From Firm-04 sp964463355 (GTDB taxonomy: Bacteria; Bacillota; Clostridia; Oscillospirales; Ruminococcaceae), in assembly GCA_964463355.1 (NCBI GenBank), contig CAYXBP010000003.1, positions 71,597 through 135,596 of the forward strand: a stretch of DNA of 64,000 bases, in the 5' to 3' direction. The notes beneath the pieces are model-generated. The model searched no databases. It saw nothing but the letters and a program-made list of their open reading frames with translations, and was not told the DNA's origin. This document shows, piece by piece, positions 7,445 through 14,673 of the stretch. The translations under genes were made by a program, and so were the position numbers. Numbering within the stretch: the first letter of the stretch is position 1; each line of letters opens with the position of its first letter.

Positions 7445-8590
7445 ATGGAACTCAAAGATATCCGACAGGAGATTGATCGCGTTGATGATCAGCTGCTTGC
7501 ACTCTTTTTAAAACGCATGGAACTGGTGGGACAGGTGTCTGAGGCAAAAAAATACGAACACACACCTGTATATGATCCAAGCCGTGAACGCGCTATTCTG
7601 GAGAAGGTTCATAAGGCAGCAGGGCCAATGCAGGAAAAGGCAGCGCATCAGCTGTTTTGCAAGCTGATGGAGCTTTCCAAGGCGCAGCAGGCAGCCACAC
7701 TATCCCATCATTCTGCGTTGAGCGAGATGCTGCATACCATGTGTGAAAAGGAGCAGCCATTGTTTCCGCAAACAGGCAGGGTTGCTTGTTCAGGCATTGA
7801 GGGCAGTCATGCACAGGCTGCTGCGGATGCACTGTTTCCAAGGGGAGATTTAGTGCATATGGATGGATTTGCCGCAGTGTTTCGTGCGGTGAAGGCAGGG
7901 CTTTGTCAGTATGGCGTAGTACCCATTGAAAACAGTAACAGCGGTTCGGTGCGTGCGGTATATGCGCTGCTGCGTAAGGAACAGGCATTTGTAGTGCGCA
8001 GTATTCGGCATTCAGTGCGGCAGGTATTGCTTGCAAAGCCTGGCACAAAGCTTACGGATATCCACACGGTGTTTTCTCACGAGCAAGCACTCAACCAGTG
8101 CAGCACATTTCTTTCCGAACTGAACCATGTAGATATTGTACCCTGTACCAGTACCGCTCACGCCGCAAAGCGTGCCTCGGAAAGCAAAGACGCAGGTGTT
8201 GCAGCCATTGCTTCGGAGGATTGTGCCAAGCTGTATGGTCTGCGTGTGATCAATGATGCGATCCAGAATCATGATAACAACGAAACACGCTTTCTTTGCA
8301 TTGCAAATGAACCAGAACTGTTCGCAGGTGCAAATCGTATCAGCCTGATGTTGACTTGTGCAAACCGTCCTGGTGCGCTGTATGAAATGATCGCGAAGAT
8401 ATCGGCAACGGGTGTGAATATGTGCAAGCTGGAAAGTGTGCCGATTTCGGGCAGTAGCTTTACCTACCGCTTCTATATGGATTTGGATGGTTCCCTGCAT
8501 CAGGAAGGTGTCATTGCTCTGCTGGATGATTTGCAGCGAACCAGCGAGACATTTACATTTCTTGGCAATTATACGGAGTGTATCGGTTGA
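7445..8590 (+). CDS. pheA: Bifunctional chorismate mutase / prephenate dehydratase (P-protein)
   Basis: Makes phenylpyruvate from chorismate in two steps. 381 aa from the ATG at 7445 (RBS GAAAGGA directly after the aroC stop region). Residues 1-85 are an AroQ-type chorismate mutase helix bundle (LKDIRQEIDRVDDQLLALF). The prephenate dehydratase domain follows (VVPIENSNSGSV at about 158-169, catalytic TRF at 281-283). An ACT domain (about 298-375) carries ESVP in place of the usual ESRP Phe-binding motif. In this layout the mutase also supplies prephenate to TyrA. The ACT domain suggests feedback by Phe; the R-to-V change in ESRP is worth noting, but its effect is unknown. Confidence 0.93.
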   Translation: MELKDIRQEIDRVDDQLLALFLKRMELVGQVSEAKKYEHTPVYDPSRERAILEKVHKAAGPMQEKAAHQLFCKLMELSKAQQAATLSHHSALSEMLHTMCEKEQPLFPQTGRVACSGIEGSHAQAAADALFPRGDLVHMDGFAAVFRAVKAGLCQYGVVPIENSNSGSVRAVYALLRKEQAFVVRSIRHSVRQVLLAKPGTKLTDIHTVFSHEQALNQCSTFLSELNHVDIVPCTSTAHAAKRASESKDAGVAAIASEDCAKLYGLRVINDAIQNHDNNETRFLCIANEPELFAGANRISLMLTCANRPGALYEMIAKISATGVNMCKLESVPISGSSFTYRFYMDLDGSLHQEGVIALLDDLQRTSETFTFLGNYTECIG

Positions 8591-8603
8591 AAGGAGCAGC
8601 ATC

Positions 8604-9884
8604 ATGAAGACCAATGTACCCTATGGGCTAATCGGCAGAAAACTGGGGCATAGTGATTCCCCTGCCATTCACGCCGCATTCGGCAATACTGATTATGCCC
8701 TTTACCCTATGGAACCTGAAGCACTGCCAGAATTTCTTGCGCAGCCACAGTGTAAGGGGCTGAATGTGACGATCCCTTATAAAATCACAGTGATACCGTA
8801 CTGTAAGCAGCTGGATCCTTTGGCAGAGGCAATAGGCAGCGTGAATACTATGGTGCGTGCGGCAGACGGTAGTTGGACAGGCTATAACACGGATGCTTAT
8901 GGTTTTCGGTTTCTTATGCGCAGTGCAGGGCTTTCCTTTGCAGGGGCGAAGGTGTTGGTACTGGGCAATGGTGGCGCATCACAGACCGTGCAGGCACTGG
9001 CAAAGCTGGATGGTGCGGAGCGTTTGATTGTTTTGGACTTGCACGGCGAATATACCTATGCGGATCTGCCGAAATTCACTGACAGCACGTTGATCGTCAA
9101 TGCGACTCCTGTGGGAATGTATCCCAATGCTGGGCAGAAGCTGGTAGATTTGACGCAGTTTCCAGAGTGTAGGGGTGTGGTGGATCTGATTTACAACCCC
9201 TGTCGTACTGCACTGCTTTTACAAGCAGAGGCATTGGGTATTCCGTGCAGTGGTGGGTTGCCGATGCTGGTAGCACAGGCAAAGCAGGCAGAAGAGCTGT
9301 TCTTTGATCGAACAATCCAGGATGAAGCAATCGCTCGTGTGGGGCAGTCTTTGCAGCAGCAGAATGAATCTATTGTGCTGATTGGCATGCCCGGCTGTGG
9401 GAAGTCCATCATTGGCGCAAAGCTTGCGGAGATGACGGGCAAAGAGGCGATTGATCTGGATGTAGTTATCGAACAGATGGCAGGCAAAAGCATTCCCGCT
9501 ATTTTTGCAGAGGAGGGTGAAGCTGCATTTCGTGCATTAGAACACAAAGCTTTGCTGGAAGAATCGCAGAAACGTGGCGTGATCTTGATGACAGGCGGTG
9601 GTGTGGTGCTGGATGCGGCAAATCATGCGCCACTGCGTAGTAACGGTAGGATTTACTGGATACGGCGTGATCTTGCATTGCTGCCCACAGAAGGCAGACC
9701 GCTTTCACAAAAGAATCGCTTAGAGGAAATGGAAACAATCCGCACGCCACTGTACAAAAAACTTGCACAGTGCAGCACCGAAAACAACGGTACACCGCAG
9801 GAAGCGGCGACCGCCATCATGGAGGAATACAATGCATATACTCGTTCTCAATGGGCCGAATCTGAATCTATTGGGCTTGCGTGA
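8604..9884 (+). CDS. aroEK: Fused shikimate dehydrogenase - shikimate kinase
   Basis: One 426-aa polypeptide carries two non-adjacent shikimate steps. Residues 1-~245 are AroE: LKGLNVTIPYK with catalytic Lys60, GYNTDAYG with Asp97, the Rossmann motif VLGNGGASQT and NATPVGMYP. Residues ~255-426 are AroK: Walker A GMPGCGKS (261-268), the DLD metal and shikimate region (284-286) and TGGGVVL (330-336). The join is a short Gln-rich linker (SLQQQNES). No stop or frameshift separates the halves. ATG at 8604 has AAGGAG (8591-8596); the longer open frame from 8436 lies inside pheA. The 3' end overlaps aroQ by 53 nt. Confidence 0.93.
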   Translation: MKTNVPYGLIGRKLGHSDSPAIHAAFGNTDYALYPMEPEALPEFLAQPQCKGLNVTIPYKITVIPYCKQLDPLAEAIGSVNTMVRAADGSWTGYNTDAYGFRFLMRSAGLSFAGAKVLVLGNGGASQTVQALAKLDGAERLIVLDLHGEYTYADLPKFTDSTLIVNATPVGMYPNAGQKLVDLTQFPECRGVVDLIYNPCRTALLLQAEALGIPCSGGLPMLVAQAKQAEELFFDRTIQDEAIARVGQSLQQQNESIVLIGMPGCGKSIIGAKLAEMTGKEAIDLDVVIEQMAGKSIPAIFAEEGEAAFRALEHKALLEESQKRGVILMTGGGVVLDAANHAPLRSNGRIYWIRRDLALLPTEGRPLSQKNRLEEMETIRTPLYKKLAQCSTENNGTPQEAATAIMEEYNAYTRSQWAESESIGLA

Positions 9885-10272
9885 GCCAGAGCATTACGGC
9901 ACACAGACCTACGCAGATTTGGTCGCGCGACTGGAGCAGGAGGCAAAGAACTGCAATATCACCATCGAGTGCAAGCAATCCAATCACGAAGGCACACTGG
10001 TGGATGAGATTCAAGGGGCTTACGGCAAAGCAGATGGTATCATTATTAATCCTGCTGCATATACGCATACCAGCGTGGCACTGCTGGATGCCGTAAAAGC
10101 AGTGAAGATTCCTACCATCGAGGTGCATCTGACGGATCCCGATACTCGTGAAGAATTTCGTCATGTTTCGTATATTCGGCAAGGGTGTATCGCAAACGTT
10201 CGTGGCAAGGGAATTGCTGGTTATGTGGAAGCGATGCACATTCTGATCGCATATTTGCAAAATCAGGTATGA
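9832..10272 (+). CDS. aroQ: Type II 3-dehydroquinate dehydratase
   Basis: Dehydrates 3-dehydroquinate to 3-dehydroshikimate (third step). 146 aa, normal for the type II dodecameric family: ILVLNGPNLNLLGLREPEHYG at the start with the catalytic Tyr, QSNHEGTLVDEI, INPAAYTHTSVAL and a C-terminal HLTDPDTREEFRH segment. ATG at 9832 follows GGAGGA (9821-9826), both inside the end of aroEK, giving a 53-nt overlap in another frame. Last gene of the operon. No clear terminator follows before the next promoter at 10319, so some read-through into the Spo0A-like gene is possible. Confidence 0.94.
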   Translation: MHILVLNGPNLNLLGLREPEHYGTQTYADLVARLEQEAKNCNITIECKQSNHEGTLVDEIQGAYGKADGIIINPAAYTHTSVALLDAVKAVKIPTIEVHLTDPDTREEFRHVSYIRQGCIANVRGKGIAGYVEAMHILIAYLQNQV

Positions 10273-10318
10273 ACATTGTAACAAATCACGAGATTCATGT
10301 CTATGTTTGTCGAAAGAC

Positions 10319-10347
10319 TTGACAAATAACTTACGATGCGGTACAAT
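10319..10347 (+). promoter_or_regulatory. Promoter of the Spo0A-like gene
   Basis: TTGACA (10319-10324), 17-bp spacer, TACAAT (10342-10347). Predicted start near 10354, about 83 nt before the ATG. Confidence 0.75.
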
Positions 10348-10436
10348 AATCGCGTGGAGTGTTGCTGTAATATGTTTGCGAGCATGAGAATCGTTGGCAG
10401 AAGATCTGTGTGGTAACAAAAGATAGGAAACAGCCT

Positions 10437-10913
10437 ATGAAACCATACGAATCAGTCATGCCGGTCAAAACCGTCAGTACAAACTCGAACTACTCGGTCA
10501 GCGTCGCTTGTAGCGACAATCATGCATTACAAGATTGCATTGCTGCAAAATCTGCGCAAGAGCTTTACCACAAGGATGTCATCAGCGATTTTTTGATGGC
10601 TCATGGTATTTACCCGCATCTGCTGGGCTATCGTTATATACGTTCGGCGTTGATGCGCGGGTTGGTCAATCCCTATTTCTTTGATCGCATTACACAGGTG
10701 TGCTACCCTGTTTTGGCAGAGGAATTTCACACCAACCCACAAAGTGTAGAGCGTGCCATTCGTCATGCATTGCTGCGTGCTGAAGAAAATGGCTCCTCAG
10801 CAACGGCAAAGGCGTGGGGACACTGCACCAACCGCGAATTTCTTGTCAGGGCTTGTGAGTACATCAGTATTATGACGGAGTCATCGGCAATCATGGAAAG
10901 AAACACATTCTAG
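10437..10913 (+). CDS. Stand-alone Spo0A C-terminal-type DNA-binding protein
   Basis: 158 aa. Residues about 47-145 read like the DNA-binding domain of the sporulation regulator Spo0A: LLGYRYIRSALMRGLVNP, FFDRITQVCYPVLAEEFHTN and SVERAIRHALLRAEENG match the Spo0A order of GYxYLRxAI, ITKxLYPxIA and VERAIRHAI. The receiver domain that normally carries the phospho-accepting Asp is missing; only a ~45-aa Ser/Val-rich N-terminal region precedes the domain. ATG at 10437 has a modest RBS (AGGAAA); an upstream GTG at 10410 is an alternative. It has its own consensus promoter and terminator. It may act as an unphosphorylated regulator or compete with Spo0A; targets are unknown. Confidence 0.8.
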   Translation: MKPYESVMPVKTVSTNSNYSVSVACSDNHALQDCIAAKSAQELYHKDVISDFLMAHGIYPHLLGYRYIRSALMRGLVNPYFFDRITQVCYPVLAEEFHTNPQSVERAIRHALLRAEENGSSATAKAWGHCTNREFLVRACEYISIMTESSAIMERNTF

Positions 10914-10920
10914 CATCTAC

Positions 10921-10964
10921 AACGCAAAACCGTCAGGCATTTCATTGCCTGACGGTTTTGCGTT
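10921..10964. terminator. Bidirectional terminator, 19-bp perfect stem
   Basis: AACGCAAAACCGTCAGGCA and its exact complement surround the loop TTTCAT. The stem contains an A-tract and T-tract on opposite sides. It lies between the convergent Spo0A-like gene and GH5 gene and can serve both. Confidence 0.8.
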
Positions 10965-10987
10965 GTATCATATTGTATCGCAGCGCA

Positions 10988-12901
10988 TTACAGACCTGCC
11001 AAAAGCTTCAGAATTGCTACTGCATCTGCGGCAGTGGCACTGCCATCGCCATCAATATCTGCATTGCTCAGGCCTTGTGTGCTAATAACGACCGCCTTAT
11101 CCTCCGACAAGAAACGGTTAAGCAGAATTACATCGCCGATTTTCACATTGCCGTCGCAATTTACATCGCCAAGCTTAACAGTTTGTGCTTCGGTGGTGGT
11201 AGTGTTGGTGGTACTTGTAGTGGTAGTTGTAGTGGTTGTGGTAGTCGTTGTAGTGGTTGTGGTGGAGGATGCTACATAGTTAGGGTCGCCGTAATTCAGC
11301 ACTTCATCAGGGATGACCACAGGATTCTTGAACAGTACGGTAATGGATTCAATTTCAAAATCGCTTACACCACTCATCCACCACGATTCAAACTTCAAGA
11401 AATCGTAACACAGCTTCCAGTCCTCGCCTTCGGAAGTAAACGCGCCATCGTTCATGCCATCATCAAACAGCATCTGTACTGATTCCTGCGTTGCGCCATA
11501 GGAAATCTGCTGCATCATCCATGTATAATTTTTGCCTTCGTCCTTTTCGGTAAGGTAGCCATTGCAGCCCATCGTGATGCCAAAGCAGGGATCTTTGCCC
11601 GTAGCAGTCGCCGTTGCGCGGATCATAACGCCAGTAATGGTTGCGATATCACGGAAGGGCTTGATATCAATCAGCCAATACTCGCCGTTGTCACCAGTAG
11701 CAGCAGTGTGAATCAGGTCTGCATCATAGGTAAAGCTGTTTGCGGTATCGGTAGAAACACCAGTCAGGCTCTTGAACATCGTTTCAATGCTGGAGTTGTA
11801 CCACTTCAGGCTGTTGCGATCCACATATTGCATATCGCCACAGTTGCCGCTATCCCACAAAATGGGGCAGATGCCATCGTAACCGATGCAAGTAGAGAAC
11901 AGAGTGTTGAGAAACAGCTCAGTATCCGCAGCATCTTTATTGGCATTGGTCAGAACACCGCACTCGCCGATGATGACAGGCACGCCCTTCGCAGCAAACT
12001 TTTGGTACAGGTTGTTGATATCGTTTTTCAGGGCGTTGATTTCGGAATCGCTGCCCCATGTGGAGGAGTAGCCCCAAGTAGAATCGGTAGGTGCCACACA
12101 GAACACAGGCGGTTCATAGTAGTGTACCTCCACTGCAAGCATATTTGCCTGATCGTTAGGCAGCGTAAATCCGCTTTCCAACGCGGCAGCGCAGTTGGTG
12201 TTGTTCGCGGGAATGATCAGCAGACGGTTTGCATTGTTGCCGCCCACCGCACGAACAGCATCCACAAAGGCCTGACCCATCTCGGTGTTGACGGAATGCG
12301 TCCAATTGATCTCATTCCAGCCAGCAAAAGAAAGCTCCTGACCATAATCGGCAAAATGCGTAGCAATTTGCGTCCAGACATTTTTGAACTTGGTCTTTTG
12401 CGAGGTTCCCTGCCACAACCAGGCACCGTTCACATCGGCCTGCGTTGCATTGCTTGTGGAAACATCGCCCGCGCAGGAGGATGCGCCATCATGGTGCATA
12501 TTAATGATAACCTTCAGACCTGCATCGAAGCAATAGTTTGCAACCTCCTCAATACGGTTGAGGTAATCGACATCCAGATTGCCGTTGCTGTCCATGTTCT
12601 CCATCCAGGTGACAGGAATACGGACGGTATCAAAGCCAGCAGCGGCAACAAGTGCGATCATTGCGGTAGTGGTTTTCGAGTTGCCAAAGCCCACCTCGGT
12701 ATCCACATACGGATCCTTGCTGACCCAGCCACTGACGGCAGCGGAATCAAAGGTATTGCCAAGATTCCAACCCATGCCCATGCTATCGACCAAAGCGACT
12801 GCATCGGTGGCTGCATTTGCTTCAGGGATATCAAAGGCGCACACACTGGAGGCGAGGGCGACCGTTAAAACACCTGAAAGCAGCTTATGATATAATTTCA
12901 T
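10988..12901 (-). CDS. Cellulosomal GH5 endoglucanase-type enzyme with C-terminal dockerin
   Basis: 637 aa, secreted. Residues 1-30 are a signal peptide (ending near EANA). Residues ~31-380 are a GH5 catalytic domain: MGMGWNLGNTFD, INMHHDG (133-139), acid/base Glu197 in WNEIN and nucleophile Glu313 in IGECG. About 390-530 form a beta-rich, probably carbohydrate-binding module (WLIDIKP, WWMSGVSDFEIESITVLF). A Thr-rich linker (547-570) and a type I dockerin follow (GDVNCDGNVKIGD and DIDGDGSATAADAV, the two Ca-binding repeats). It should cleave beta-1,4-glucans such as cellulose or related hemicellulose and dock to a cohesin scaffold. RBS AAGGGGAAT lies before the ATG. Exact substrate and module family cannot be set by eye. 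Confidence 0.92.
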   Translation of the reverse strand: MKLYHKLLSGVLTVALASSVCAFDIPEANAATDAVALVDSMGMGWNLGNTFDSAAVSGWVSKDPYVDTEVGFGNSKTTTAMIALVAAAGFDTVRIPVTWMENMDSNGNLDVDYLNRIEEVANYCFDAGLKVIINMHHDGASSCAGDVSTSNATQADVNGAWLWQGTSQKTKFKNVWTQIATHFADYGQELSFAGWNEINWTHSVNTEMGQAFVDAVRAVGGNNANRLLIIPANNTNCAAALESGFTLPNDQANMLAVEVHYYEPPVFCVAPTDSTWGYSSTWGSDSEINALKNDINNLYQKFAAKGVPVIIGECGVLTNANKDAADTELFLNTLFSTCIGYDGICPILWDSGNCGDMQYVDRNSLKWYNSSIETMFKSLTGVSTDTANSFTYDADLIHTAATGDNGEYWLIDIKPFRDIATITGVMIRATATATGKDPCFGITMGCNGYLTEKDEGKNYTWMMQQISYGATQESVQMLFDDGMNDGAFTSEGEDWKLCYDFLKFESWWMSGVSDFEIESITVLFKNPVVIPDEVLNYGDPNYVASSTTTTTTTTTTTTTTTTSTTNTTTTEAQTVKLGDVNCDGNVKIGDVILLNRFLSEDKAVVISTQGLSNADIDGDGSATAADAVAILKLLAGL

Positions 12902-13155
12902 GGTAACATTCCCCTTTTCAAAAAATGTGATAATACCACTTTACCACAATATTCTCCAATTGTCAATCGGCTGATGTGCCAAATTTGAAGCACGATTTTT
13001 GTGCATATTTCACACAAAACTGCACCTTATTCTAAGAAAATGCCCGCTGATGCTAGAGCAATATTATCATAAATATGAGAGGATGTATCGTGAAAAAAGT
13101 GCTTAGTGATCAAGAATATATGAAAAATTCGTGAACAGACGGATGATTTTTACCG
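12902..13155. other. Intergenic region upstream of the GH5 gene
   Basis: The GH5 promoter is at 12938-12966. On the minus strand TTCAC (13135-13131) and TTCAT (13124-13120) stand exactly 11 bp apart and another TTCAC is at 13094-13090, the same box type found before the genes at 48736 and 57173, though less regular here. A 14-codon plus-strand frame (GTG 13090 to TGA 13134, preceded by GAGAGGA) is too short to call a gene. Confidence 0.4.
12938..12966 (-). promoter_or_regulatory. Candidate promoter of the GH5 gene
   Basis: On the minus strand TTGACA (12966-12961), 17-bp spacer and TAAAGT (12943-12938). The -35 is perfect and the -10 is weak. Confidence 0.55.
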
Positions 13156-13189
13156 AAAAAAAAGCACAGCCGATCCGACTGTGCTTTTG
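13156..13189 (-). terminator. Terminator of the VanY-type gene
   Basis: Minus-strand hairpin AAGCACAG/CTGTGCTT (13162-13169 and 13179-13186) followed by a run of T (complement of 13156-13163). Confidence 0.8.
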
Positions 13190-13216
13190 CAACAATAGTA
13201 TAATTCTTGCAAAAGG

Positions 13217-14467
13217 TTACTCTGCGTATTCTGAAGTAATTCCAAGATATTCCTCCAGTGTCAAACCGCTTTCATAGACCTTTTTTGCAGTTTCCTCACC
13301 CAGATAGCGTATATGCCATGGCTCATACTTATAGCCTGTAATATGCGATTTATCCTTTGGATAACGAATGATAAAGCCATACTTCCAGCAGTTTTCGGCA
13401 AGCCATGCTGCCTCAGGCGTGCTGGCAAAACTATCGCCCGCATAATTAATATCGAATGCAAGCCCAGTTTGATGTTCGGAATACCCAGGGCGCGCCGAGT
13501 AGGTATCGGCTTTCTCTTTACCATCACGGTTTACATAGCGATTGTAGATTGTTTCCTGCGTCGAGTAGGAACGGTATCCCGAAACGATGCTCAAACTCAT
13601 CATTTCCGCTGATGCAGCCACCTGCATGCGATCAAATGCAGCCTTCGCCTCAGAGTTCACACCAGGATCATAACTTTTTGGCAAACCGTAGGTTTTGTTG
13701 GCAATCATGATGCCTTGCACATAGGTCACACCATCAATAACCTCCACGTTTGCAGTTGGGGGCAGCGCGGTTGTTTCGCCCAGAACGGTCACAGTCACTT
13801 CAGCATATACCGCAGGATTATTCACGGAGGTAACGCGTACGGTACATACGCCAGGCCCCACTGCGGTAATATCACCCAACCAGTTGACAGTTGCAACGTT
13901 TTCATCGGAGGATTCCCATTTTTCGGTTTTGTCAGTCGCATCGGCAGGTGACATGGTCACGATGGGCATTTTGTTCTCGCCAACCTTCAGGCTCACCGCA
14001 TAAAAGGTCAGCTCAATGCCTGTTACCGAACCCGGTGCCAGAGATACCGTTGTCGTGGACGATGTGGTTGTAGCTTCTGTTGTTGTCGTGGAGGTAGTTG
14101 TCAACTCGGGCTGCGCATCACCGCTAATGGTAACGTAAAAGGTTTCGCGCTCACCTGTTGTACCCTCGGCAATCACCACAGCATTGCCGGGTGCCAGCGC
14201 AGTGATCAGATGGGTATCATCAACGGTCAGCAGCTTACTGTCGGAAACCGAACAGGTAAAATCGCCAGTAAAGCTTGTCACAAGCGTACGGGATTGCCCG
14301 ACCGCCAGGTTGATATTATGGTAGCTGCTCTGGTGAGCCTTGCCGTTGTTTGCAATCAGATATACGCCCATGACAAGACCAGCCAGACACAGCAGTGCCA
14401 GCAATAGCATCGCTACTGAAGATTTTTGCTTGTTCGCAGCAGATTTCGTTTTTGTGTTTTTTTCCAT
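13217..14467 (-). CDS. Membrane-anchored D-alanyl-D-alanine carboxypeptidase (VanY/M15B)
   Basis: 416 aa. A basic N-terminus and one membrane helix (about 18-39) anchor it outside the cell. Next come a small beta domain (about 50-115), a Thr/Ser linker (122-142), a Big_2-type Ig-like domain (about 148-230) and an M15B peptidase domain (about 240-405). The zinc and catalytic residues are visible: SGYRS (296-300), SEHQTGLAFDI with His332 and Asp339, and EPWHIRY with His385. It should trim D-Ala from peptidoglycan peptides. Nothing nearby (no vanHAX) points to glycopeptide resistance, so a housekeeping wall role is likelier. RBS AAAGGAG precedes the ATG. Confidence 0.9.
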   Translation of the reverse strand: MEKNTKTKSAANKQKSSVAMLLLALLCLAGLVMGVYLIANNGKAHQSSYHNINLAVGQSRTLVTSFTGDFTCSVSDSKLLTVDDTHLITALAPGNAVVIAEGTTGERETFYVTISGDAQPELTTTSTTTTEATTTSSTTTVSLAPGSVTGIELTFYAVSLKVGENKMPIVTMSPADATDKTEKWESSDENVATVNWLGDITAVGPGVCTVRVTSVNNPAVYAEVTVTVLGETTALPPTANVEVIDGVTYVQGIMIANKTYGLPKSYDPGVNSEAKAAFDRMQVAASAEMMSLSIVSGYRSYSTQETIYNRYVNRDGKEKADTYSARPGYSEHQTGLAFDINYAGDSFASTPEAAWLAENCWKYGFIIRYPKDKSHITGYKYEPWHIRYLGEETAKKVYESGLTLEEYLGITSEYAE

Positions 14468-14512
14468 AATGCGACTCCTTTCTCGTGCAACGGATCTTTT
14501 ACATACACTGTC

Positions 14513-14541
14513 ATTATATCACATATTTCTCGATTTGTCAT
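14513..14541 (-). promoter_or_regulatory. Promoter of the VanY-type gene
   Basis: Minus strand ATGACA (14541-14536), 17-bp spacer, TATAAT (14518-14513). Confidence 0.65.
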
Positions 14542-14612
14542 CCTTTTTCAAAACTTTTTTTCGATTTCGCAATTTAACTCGTTCCAGCGCAGTTCGTTCT
14601 GAGCTTTCATGG

Positions 14613-14655
14613 CGAAAAACAACAACAGACCGCCCCAAATGATTTGGAGCGGTCT
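14613..14655 (-). terminator. Terminator at the end of the rnj-ftsH operon
   Basis: Stem AGACCGC/GCGGTCT (14627-14633 and 14649-14655), extended by CAAAT/ATTTG inside, with the minus-strand T-rich tail TGTTGTTGTTTTT after it. It isolates ftsH from the VanY-type gene. Confidence 0.75.
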
Positions 14656-14673
14656 ATTTCATGCCATAACGAA

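Noticed and set aside
11708..12868. 386-aa open frame opposite the GH5 gene
   Set aside because: Reverse shadow of a codon-biased secreted protein; no RBS or domain.
13090..13134. 14-codon frame with GAGAGGA before a GTG
   Set aside because: Very short, between a terminator and a promoter on the other strand, and no promoter of its own is clear.
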